From Thermoanaerobaculia bacterium (GTDB taxonomy: Bacteria; Acidobacteriota; Thermoanaerobaculia; UBA5066), in assembly GCA_017999215.1 (NCBI GenBank), contig JAGOBQ010000353.1:1-5013 (forward strand): a stretch of DNA of 5,013 nucleotides. Reading direction: 5' to 3'. The notes under the pieces are model-generated. The model saw nothing but the letters and a program-made list of their open reading frames with translations, had not been told where the DNA came from and ran no database searches. This document shows positions 1 through 5,013 of the stretch, in pieces. How positions within the stretch are numbered: position 1 is the stretch's first letter; each line of letters begins with the position of its first letter. The translations under genes and the position numbers were made by a program.

Positions 1-378
1 CTCCACGCCCCGAGCAACCTCGGCCGCCACGGGGGCGTGCGCGCGCCGCAGCGCCGGGTCCTGCGGCGCGCCGCGAGCGCGTTCGTCGAGATGGCCCCGC
101 ACGGCGAGGAGAACTTCTGCTGCGGCGGCGGGGGCGGCCAGCTCTCGATGTCGGCCTACAAGGAGCGGCGGATCGCCTCCGGCGGGACGAAGGCGAACCA
201 GATCCGCGAGACCGGCGCGTCGGTCGTCGTCGCGCCGTGCCACAACTGCATCGACCAGCTCATGGAGCTGAACAAGGAATACAAGCTCGGAGTCCGGATC
301 CGGACCGTCGCGGAGGTCGTCGCCGACGCGATCGTTCCCGGACCGCGAGAGGAAGGTGGAGCATGTCCGCGACCGTGA
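1..378 (+). CDS. HdrD/TmcB-like iron-sulfur (CCG-domain) protein, C-terminal part
   Basis: This is the last 125 codons of a (Fe-S)-binding protein of the heterodisulfide reductase D/TmcB-related group; the N-terminus lies outside the window. Seen directly: an NFCCGGGGG motif (Cys codons 40 and 41, bases 118-123) and APCHNCIDQL (Cys codons 80 and 83, bases 238-249). Together they form the second half of a CCG domain, which in this family binds an unusual iron-sulfur cluster in cytoplasmic or membrane-attached electron-transfer complexes. The stretch from the CCGGGGG motif to the end (GVRIRTVAEVVADAI) resembles TmcB-like proteins. Oddity: the usual HDPC or HDSC motif opening the domain reads HAPSN at codons 2-6, so its cysteine is a serine. 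The TGA stop lies inside the next gene, suggesting one transcript and coupled translation. The family is fairly sure; the electron partner cannot be told from this fragment. Confidence 0.88.
   Translation, partial: LHAPSNLGRHGGVRAPQRRVLRRAASAFVEMAPHGEENFCCGGGGGQLSMSAYKERRIASGGTKANQIRETGASVVVAPCHNCIDQLMELNKEYKLGVRIRTVAEVVADAIVPGPREEGGACPRP
347..361 (+). promoter_or_regulatory. Ribosome binding site of the desulfurase-like gene
   Basis: The purine-rich run GAGAGGAAGGTGGAG lies inside the end of the upstream coding region. Its GGAAGG core (351-356) sits 6 bases before ATG 363, a normal Shine-Dalgarno distance. It is about 21 bases from the alternative ATG at 378, which is too far. It therefore decides the start in favour of 363. 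Confidence 0.6.
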
Positions 379-1589
379 TGGAGAAGCCCGGTGCCGCCGA
401 GGCGGCCGCCCCCCAGACGAAGCTGATCTACCTCGACAACGGCGCGACGTCGTTCCCGAAGCCGGAGGAGACCTACGTCGCGATGGACCGCTTCTACCGC
501 GCCTACGGGGTCAACCCGGGGCGCAGCGGCTTCGACCTCTGCCTCGCGGCCGGCTCCCTCGTCGACCGGACCCGCAAGCTCCTCTGCTCCTTCTTCGGAG
601 GGACCGACCCGAACCGGCTCGTCTTCGGCTACAACTCCACCGACGCCCTCAACCTCGCGATCTTCGGGCTCCTCGCCCCGGGCGACCACGTCGTCACGAC
701 GCACCTCGAGCACAACGCGACGCTCCGCCCGCTCTGGATGCTCGAGCACGAGCAGGGCGTGAAGGTCGACTGGGTCGACTTCGAGGCCGACGGCTGGATC
801 GACCCGCAGAAGGTGATCGAGAAGATCACCCCCGGCACGAAGGCCGTCGTGATGAACCACGGCTCGAACGTGATCGGCACGCTCCAGGACCTCGCCCCGA
901 TCGGGAAGGTCTGCCGCGAGCGGGGCGTTCACCTCATCGTCGACGTCTCGCAGTCCGGCGGCGCGGTCCCCGTCAGGCTCGACGAGATCGGCGCCGACGT
1001 CATCTGCTTCACCGGCCACAAGAGCCTGATGGGGCCGATGGGGATCGGCGGCATGTACGTCCGCGAGGGGGTCGAGATCCGCCACACCCGCGCGGGCGGC
1101 ACCGGCGTGAAGAGCGCCCAGCGCCACCACCTCGACGAGTACCCGTACCGGATGGAGTACGGCACCCCGAACCTCCCCGGCATCGCGGGCCTCAACGCCG
1201 GCGTGAGCTGGGTCGTGGGCCAGGGGGTGGAGGCGATCCACGCGCGCGAGATGGCGCTCTGGAAGAAGCTCCGCGACGGCCTCCGCGCGATCGACGGCGT
1301 CGTCCTCTACTGCGCCGACGACGTCCCCGGCAAGGATCGGATCAGCGTCCTCTCGTTCAACGTCGAAGGTCTCGAGGCCGCCGACACCGGGACGATGCTC
1401 GACGTCGACCACGACATCGCCTGCCGAACGGGCCTCCACTGCACGCCGATGGTCCACGAGCACCTCGGGACGGACAGGATCCACGGCGCCGTTCGCTTCG
1501 GGATCGGACCGTTCAACACCGAGGCGCACGTCGACGCGGCGATCGCGGCCGTCGCCGAGATCGCCTCGGTGAGGGCCCGAAAGAGGTAG
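363..1589 (+). CDS. Cysteine desulfurase-like class V aminotransferase (PLP enzyme)
   Basis: A complete 408-residue fold-type I PLP enzyme of the class V aminotransferase/cysteine desulfurase group, closest by eye to the family called 'cysteine desulfurase family protein' (SufS/NifS-like). Such enzymes take sulfur from L-cysteine, giving alanine and an enzyme persulfide. Seen: YLDNGATSFPKP at residues 23-34, His117 in LEHNA (PLP stacking), Asp194 and Gln197 in DVSQ (PLP pyridine contacts), Lys220 in FTGHKS (Schiff-base lysine), and Cys360 in RTGLHCTP at the position of the catalytic cysteine. All key residues are present. ATG 363 is preferred because GGAAGG (351-356) lies 6 bases before it. 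ATG 378, in a TGATG overlap with the upstream stop, is the alternative and would remove five residues. The gene overlaps the iron-sulfur protein gene, so supply of sulfur to that partner is plausible but inferred. Selenocysteine lyase or another class V activity cannot be excluded. Confidence 0.93.
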   Translation: MSATVMEKPGAAEAAAPQTKLIYLDNGATSFPKPEETYVAMDRFYRAYGVNPGRSGFDLCLAAGSLVDRTRKLLCSFFGGTDPNRLVFGYNSTDALNLAIFGLLAPGDHVVTTHLEHNATLRPLWMLEHEQGVKVDWVDFEADGWIDPQKVIEKITPGTKAVVMNHGSNVIGTLQDLAPIGKVCRERGVHLIVDVSQSGGAVPVRLDEIGADVICFTGHKSLMGPMGIGGMYVREGVEIRHTRAGGTGVKSAQRHHLDEYPYRMEYGTPNLPGIAGLNAGVSWVVGQGVEAIHAREMALWKKLRDGLRAIDGVVLYCADDVPGKDRISVLSFNVEGLEAADTGTMLDVDHDIACRTGLHCTPMVHEHLGTDRIHGAVRFGIGPFNTEAHVDAAIAAVAEIASVRARKR

Positions 1590-1597
1590 AGAGACGC

Positions 1598-1626
1598 CGG
1601 CCCGGCGGCGGCTCGCCGCCGGGCCG
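1598..1626. terminator. Probable bidirectional terminator hairpin between convergent genes
   Basis: A perfect inverted repeat: the 13-base arm CGGCCCGGCGGCG (1598-1610), a 3-base loop GCT, and the exact complementary arm (1614-1626). The stem is entirely G-C, so it should be very stable. It occupies most of the 39-base gap between the stop codon of the desulfurase-like gene (1587-1589) and the stop codon of the minus-strand AhpD-like gene (1629-1631). On the plus strand it is followed by the pyrimidine-rich TCCTACTTCCCCTTC; on the minus strand by TCTCTCTACCTCTTTC. Neither is a true U-run, so termination is likely but its efficiency is uncertain. Confidence 0.7.
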
Positions 1627-1628
1627 TC

Positions 1629-2000
1629 CTACTTCCCCTTCTTCGCCTTCTTCCGGGGCTTCTTCGCCGACTTCGCCGCGGCCTTCTCTGCGTCCCTCAG
1701 GACGTCCTCGATCCACGAGGTCCCCATCATCGAATGCGGCAGGCCGAGCGTCGTCAGGCCGAGGAGGGCGACGCCGCGGACTTCTCCCGCCGTCGCACCC
1801 GCCTCGAGCGCCCGGCGCGCGTGAGAGTGGACCGCCCCCTCGAGACGGGAGCCCATCGAGAGCGCGAGCTTGAGGAGCTCGGCTTCCTTCTCCGGGAACC
1901 CGGCGGCCTCGCGGCTCGCGGCGGCCAGCGCCTCGTACGTCATCCCGCATTCCGGGTACGCCTCGACGAACCTTCGGAACGGACCGGGTGCCTTCTTCAT
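1629..2000 (-). CDS. Carboxymuconolactone decarboxylase/AhpD-like protein without redox cysteines, Lys-rich tail
   Basis: A 123-residue protein with a single CMD/AhpD-like all-helical domain (about residues 30-102), close to the usual 100-130 residues of one-domain members. AhpD uses Glu-X11-Cys-X2-Cys-X3-His for peroxide-linked disulfide chemistry. Here the register is kept as Glu41, Leu53, Ala56 and His60, so both cysteines are replaced while the Glu and His stay; the only cysteine is Cys18. The motif HSHARRALEAGAT and the following LLGLTTLGLP are typical of the family. Residues 106-123 form a basic tail with nine Lys and one Arg. ATG 2000 has GGAGGA four bases upstream. The gene lies 43 bases after the glycosylase gene and ends at the hairpin. 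The fold assignment is good; the substrate is unknown, and a thiol peroxidase-type activity is not expected. Confidence 0.85.
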   Translation of the reverse strand: MKKAPGPFRRFVEAYPECGMTYEALAAASREAAGFPEKEAELLKLALSMGSRLEGAVHSHARRALEAGATAGEVRGVALLGLTTLGLPHSMMGTSWIEDVLRDAEKAAAKSAKKPRKKAKKGK

Positions 2001-2004
2001 CGCG

Positions 2005-2010
2005 TCCTCC
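2005..2010 (-). promoter_or_regulatory. Shine-Dalgarno of the AhpD-like gene
   Basis: On the minus strand GGAGGA lies four bases before the ATG at 2000-1998 (GGAGGACGCGATG). This strong site supports the chosen start and independent translation initiation of the last gene in the block. Confidence 0.7.
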
Positions 2011-2018
2011 GGACGGCG

Positions 2019-2047
2019 ATTGTAGGCCGGGCGGCGCGCCCCCTCAG
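2019..2047 (-). promoter_or_regulatory. Possible promoter for the AhpD-like gene
   Basis: On the minus strand the hexamer TACAAT (2024-2019) differs from the sigma-70 -10 consensus by one base and stands out in very GC-rich DNA. A weak -35-like CTGAGG (2047-2042, three of six matches, overlapping the glycosylase stop codon) lies 17 bases upstream. Initiation about seven bases downstream of TACAAT would give a leader of roughly a dozen bases containing the GGAGGA site. This rests on one good hexamer, so it is tentative; read-through from the glycosylase gene is the alternative. Confidence 0.25.
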
Positions 2048-2916
2048 GGCCAGAGGCGCTCGCGCCCCTCGTGCCAGTCGCGCGTGACGTCGAGCCAGAA
2101 CGCGAGGCCGGCGTACCGCCCGAAGGGCGCGTAGAAGCGGGCGACGCGCGCGTCCTTCACGAGGCGGCCCCGGAAGCGGAGCCGGGCCACCTGCTTGCGC
2201 GACCAGGAGTCGAGGCCGAGGCGGCCGTGGCGCCCGAGGAGGCGCAGCAGCGTCTCGGCCGCGTAGGGGCCGAAGCCCTTCTCGGAACGAATCCGTGCCG
2301 CCAGCTCGTCGTCCGGCAGCGCCGCGTCCTCCCAGGCCGCGAGGTCGAGCGCGCCGCCGGCGACGCGCGTCGCGAAGGCGCTGAGGAACGGCGCCCGGTA
2401 CCCCAGCTTCAGCTCTTCGCGGAGCCGGCGCTCCGGAAGCGCGGCGAGGAACGCCGCGTCGGGGAACGCCCCGCCCCGGTCGAACGCGGCGACCATCCGC
2501 GTCACCATCGACCGCGTGAGGGACCAGGAGCAGTTCGTCGTGCAGAGCACTTTCACGGCGTCCTCGAAGAGCGTCGGGGCTCGAAGGACGCGGCCCGCGC
2601 GCCGCTCGGCGATCCATCCGAACCCCTCGTCCCGCTTCTCGGCGCAGAGCGCGTGGAACGGCTCGAGCTCCGCGTCGAGGTCGAGGACCCGCGCGACGAC
2701 GGGCCGGGCGAGGCGGGTCGGCGCGGTCGCGACGGCCCGAACGCCCCCGTTCCGCGGCGAAAGGACGGCCCGCTCGGGGACGCCGTCGGCGAGGAAGACG
2801 AAGGAGAGGGTCCGCCGCGCCTCGTCCCAGGCGAACGGCGCGAGGTCGTACCAGCCGTGACTGCGCGCGACGAGGTCGAGGTCGACGCCCGGAAGGTCGA
2901 ACCGCGATCCGGTCAC
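2044..2916 (-). CDS. HhH-GPD DNA glycosylase (AlkA/OGG1-like), monofunctional type
   Basis: A 290-residue base-excision repair enzyme of the HhH-GPD superfamily, expected to flip out and remove damaged bases. The N-terminal part (about 1-85, GVDLDLVARSHGWYDLAPFAW) fits the AlkA/OGG N-terminal domain. The helical core follows from about 113 (APTLFEDAVKVLCTTNCSW), with LKLGYRA at 169-175, the helix-hairpin-helix EKGFGPYAAETLL at 212-224, and the catalytic aspartate Asp236 in LGLDSW. Tyr218 stands where bifunctional OGG1 enzymes have their lyase lysine, so glycosylase activity without AP lyase is inferred. No EndoIII-type four-cysteine cluster is seen at the C-terminus. The GTG start at 2916-2914 overlaps the penicillin-binding protein stop (GTGA), implying translational coupling; no good Shine-Dalgarno precedes it. 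A longer reading upstream to 3045 would lie within the penicillin-binding protein gene and is low-complexity Arg-rich, so it was rejected. The substrate (alkylated or oxidised base) is unresolved. Confidence 0.87.
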   Translation of the reverse strand: MTGSRFDLPGVDLDLVARSHGWYDLAPFAWDEARRTLSFVFLADGVPERAVLSPRNGGVRAVATAPTRLARPVVARVLDLDAELEPFHALCAEKRDEGFGWIAERRAGRVLRAPTLFEDAVKVLCTTNCSWSLTRSMVTRMVAAFDRGGAFPDAAFLAALPERRLREELKLGYRAPFLSAFATRVAGGALDLAAWEDAALPDDELAARIRSEKGFGPYAAETLLRLLGRHGRLGLDSWSRKQVARLRFRGRLVKDARVARFYAPFGRYAGLAFWLDVTRDWHEGRERLWP

Positions 2917-5013
2917 GGCGGATCGCCGGCCGCGGGCTCGGGCGTCGCCTCGCCGCCGAACGGCCAGCCGCCGGACGCGTGGACCGTGCAGCGCTCCGTC
3001 GGCTCGGTCCCCGCGACGAACAGCTCGTTCACGGAGGTGGGGCACTCCTCCGTCACGAGCATCCCCGTCGTCGGGTCGACGGAGGCGGTCACCGTCCCCG
3101 GGACCTGCGGGAACGGCTCCTCGAAGTAGTGGGCCGGCAGCCGGCGGACGAAGGCGGAGTAGATCGGGACCGCCGCGGTCGAGCCGGAGAGGTTCAGGCC
3201 GCGGTTGTCGTCGAAGCCGACCCAGACGGCGACGAGGAGGCGCGGCGAGAAGCCGATGAACCAGGCGTCGCGGCCGTCGTTCGTCGTCCCGGTCTTACCG
3301 GCGAAGATCCCCTGCGCCCCGCGCCCGCGCGCGGAGGCCCCCGTGCCGCGGTTCACGACCCCCTGGAGGATCGAGTCGAGGACCGCGACGGCGGCCGGGT
3401 CGGCCGCGCGGGCAAGCGGGGCGTCCTTCCGCTCGATCCGGCGCCCTTCCGGCCCGACGAGGCCGAGGAGCGCGTTCGGCTTCACGAGGATCCCGCCGTT
3501 CGCGAAGACGGAGTACGCCGCGGCGATCTCCATCGGCGTGCACTCGAACGACCCGAGCGCGAGCGACGGATACGCCTTCAGCCGGGAGGTGATCCCCGCC
3601 TTCCGGGCGGCTTCGATGACGTCCGGCAGCAGCGTCTTCCCCGCTCCCGTCTCCCAGACGGCGAGCCGGACGGTCGGGATGTTCCGGGACTGCTCGAGGG
3701 CCTGCCGCACGGTGACCGGCCCGAGGAACTGGCCGTCGTAGTTCCGCGGCGACCAGGTCTCCTCCTCCGTCTTGCCGAAGACGAGGGCGATCTGCGAATC
3801 CTGGAGGATCGTCACGGGCGTGACGGGCGGAGAGAGGTCGCGCCTCTGGAACGCGGCGAGGTAGACGAACGGCTTGAAGAGGGAGCCCGGCTGCCGCTTC
3901 GCCTGCACGACGCGGTTGAACTGGCTCGTCTGGTAGTCGCGCCCTCCGACGAGGGCGCGGATCGAGCCGGTGTGCGGGTCGAGGGCGATGAGCGCCGCCT
4001 GGAGGCTCTGGTCCCCTTCCGCGGTCCGGAGGCGCTTGAACCGCTTCTCGAGCTCCGCGAGCCCCTCCTGGACGGCCGCGTGCGCCGCCTCCTGCATGTC
4101 GGGGTCGAGCGTCGTGAAGATCGAGAGGCCCGCGCCCGACAGGTCGCTCCGCGACTCGGACACCTGGGTCAGGACGAAGTCGACGAAGTGCGGCGCCTCG
4201 ATCCCGGTCATCGGCTTCGAGACGCGGGTGAGGGGCGCGGCGAGGGCGACGTCGTGGGCGGCCTTGTCGATCTTCCGCTCCTCGAGCATCCACTTCAGGA
4301 CGAGCGCCCGTCGCGCCCTCGCGCGCTCCGGGTTCCGGAAGGGGGAGTACCGGCCCGGCGAGGAGATGAGCCCGGCGAGCATCGCGGACTCGGGGAGGTC
4401 GAGCTGCGAGACGGGCTTGCCGAAATAGTAGCGGGCCGCTTCCTCCACGCCCGTCACCGAGACCGCGCCCCGCTGCCCGAGGTAGATCTCGTTGAGGTAC
4501 GCCTCGAGGATCTCCTCCTTGCCGTACTTCGCGTCGAGGATGACCGCGAGGAGCGCCTCCACGGCCTTTCGCCGAAGCGTCCGCTCGGGCGTGAGGAAGA
4601 GGTTCTTGACGAGCTGCTGCGTCAGCGTGCTCGTCCCGCGGACCTTCCGGCCGCGCGCGATCCCCTGCAGGAGGGCGCCGGCGAGCCGTGTCGGGTCGAG
4701 CCCGGCGTGCGTGAAGAAGTCCCGGTCCTCCGTCGTGACGATCGCGTCGACGACGACCTTCGGGACCCTCTCGAGGCGGACGAGCGTTCGGTCCTCCATC
4801 TTCCGGTCGAAGACGGAGCCGACGACCTCCGGCTCGAAGACGACGTACGGGACGGGCGCCCCGTCCGGCTCGCGCCGGAGGGCCGAGATCCGGCGGCCCG
4901 AGAAGTCGATCCGTGCGGCGAGGCCCGGAGAGCGGCCGTAGGCCGTCTCGCGCGGGTTGACTCCCACGACGATCCGGCTCCGCGTGCGGAGGTAGCGGCC
5001 TCCGGAGACGGGA
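2913..5013 (-). CDS. Class A penicillin-binding protein (PBP1B-like), N-terminus missing
   Basis: A bifunctional peptidoglycan synthase acting on the outer face of the inner membrane: it polymerises lipid II into glycan strands and cross-links the stem peptides. The frame is open to the right edge, so 699 residues are visible; the cytoplasmic tail, membrane anchor and true start lie outside. Numbering from the edge, residues 1 to about 70 look like the end of a UB2H-like region of PBP1B. The GT51 domain follows with EDRDFFTHAG (catalytic Glu95), GTSTLTQQ (126-133), RKAVE (148-152), EAYLNEIYLG (170-179) and LPESAMLAGL (206-215). The transpeptidase domain has Ser377 in SLFK (bases 3882-3884), SRN at 442-444 and KTG at 573-575. 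All catalytic motifs are intact. The tail has a Cys pair (EECP and ERCTVH) and ends Pro/Ala-rich. Position 4967 (GTG) is not the start, since homology continues upstream. It is the first visible gene of the minus-strand block. Confidence 0.95.
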   Translation of the reverse strand, partial: PVSGGRYLRTRSRIVVGVNPRETAYGRSPGLAARIDFSGRRISALRREPDGAPVPYVVFEPEVVGSVFDRKMEDRTLVRLERVPKVVVDAIVTTEDRDFFTHAGLDPTRLAGALLQGIARGRKVRGTSTLTQQLVKNLFLTPERTLRRKAVEALLAVILDAKYGKEEILEAYLNEIYLGQRGAVSVTGVEEAARYYFGKPVSQLDLPESAMLAGLISSPGRYSPFRNPERARARRALVLKWMLEERKIDKAAHDVALAAPLTRVSKPMTGIEAPHFVDFVLTQVSESRSDLSGAGLSIFTTLDPDMQEAAHAAVQEGLAELEKRFKRLRTAEGDQSLQAALIALDPHTGSIRALVGGRDYQTSQFNRVVQAKRQPGSLFKPFVYLAAFQRRDLSPPVTPVTILQDSQIALVFGKTEEETWSPRNYDGQFLGPVTVRQALEQSRNIPTVRLAVWETGAGKTLLPDVIEAARKAGITSRLKAYPSLALGSFECTPMEIAAAYSVFANGGILVKPNALLGLVGPEGRRIERKDAPLARAADPAAVAVLDSILQGVVNRGTGASARGRGAQGIFAGKTGTTNDGRDAWFIGFSPRLLVAVWVGFDDNRGLNLSGSTAAVPIYSAFVRRLPAHYFEEPFPQVPGTVTASVDPTTGMLVTEECPTSVNELFVAGTEPTERCTVHASGGWPFGGEATPEPAAGDPP

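Noticed and set aside
156..1529. A 457-codon open frame on the minus strand opposite the desulfurase-like gene.
   Set aside because: It is Arg/Val/Asp/Ala-rich low-complexity sequence with no recognisable motif, as expected from the antisense of GC-rich coding DNA; the plus strand carries a fully conserved PLP enzyme.
1..1589. The iron-sulfur protein plus desulfurase considered as a novel defence or mobile island.
   Set aside because: No repeats, integrase, nuclease or composition shift is visible; both proteins belong to known metabolic families.
356..1873. A 505-codon plus-strand open frame in another reading frame, running across the hairpin into the convergent gene.
   Set aside because: It is composed mostly of Arg, Pro and Gly, ignores the terminator, and overlaps two well-supported genes.
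2033..2040. The palindrome GGCGCGCC in the gap before the AhpD-like gene, considered as an operator or terminator.
   Set aside because: An 8-base GC palindrome is expected by chance in such DNA and it has no loop or U-tract.
2917..3045. An upstream extension of the DNA glycosylase to an earlier start.
   Set aside because: The added 43 residues are Arg-rich and out of frame within the conserved penicillin-binding protein tail; the GTG at 2916 starts right before the domain and gives a normal length.
2071..3129. A 352-codon plus-strand open frame opposite the glycosylase.
   Set aside because: It is rich in Glu, Arg, Pro and Gly without family resemblance, and is the antisense shadow of the glycosylase and the end of the penicillin-binding protein.
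3295..4293. A 332-codon minus-strand frame inside the penicillin-binding protein gene.
   Set aside because: It is an out-of-frame Arg/Pro/Ala-rich reading; the correct frame carries SLFK, SRN and KTG motifs.

Overview
This is GC-rich (very roughly 70%), gene-dense bacterial DNA with no mobile element, CRISPR array, rRNA or tRNA that I can see. The class A penicillin-binding protein has a PBP1B-like region ahead of its glycosyltransferase domain, which suggests a Gram-negative cell envelope. An HdrD/TmcB-type iron-sulfur protein next to a class V aminotransferase suggests a lineage with anaerobic-type redox chemistry. My guess is Acidobacteriota or a delta-proteobacterial relative, but this is a low-confidence impression and not a measurement.

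Layout: two short convergent gene blocks meet at a GC-rich hairpin at 1598-1626. The left block is on the plus strand. It holds the C-terminal end of a CCG-domain iron-sulfur protein (1-378, cut by the window edge), overlapped by 16 bases by a complete cysteine desulfurase-like PLP enzyme (363-1589). The right block is on the minus strand and is transcribed right to left. It holds a class A penicillin-binding protein missing its N-terminus at the right edge (2913-5013), an AlkA/OGG-like HhH-GPD DNA glycosylase that starts inside its stop codon (2044-2916), and a small cysteine-less carboxymuconolactone decarboxylase/AhpD-like protein with a lysine-rich tail (1629-2000).

How the genes relate: the left pair couples an iron-sulfur redox subunit to an enzyme of the family that mobilises sulfur from cysteine, so a role in cluster supply or sulfur chemistry is a reasonable inference. 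The right block joins peptidoglycan synthesis to DNA base-excision repair by tight spacing, with no obvious shared pathway. The last gene may also have its own promoter. No stretch over 300 bases lacks a gene; the only gaps are 1590-1628 (hairpin) and 2001-2043 (ribosome binding site and possible promoter).

I looked for a previously undescribed system and did not find a convincing one. The most noteworthy points are the altered first cysteine motif in the iron-sulfur protein, the overlapping iron-sulfur/desulfurase pair, and the AhpD-like protein that keeps the Glu and His of the active site but has lost both redox cysteines.
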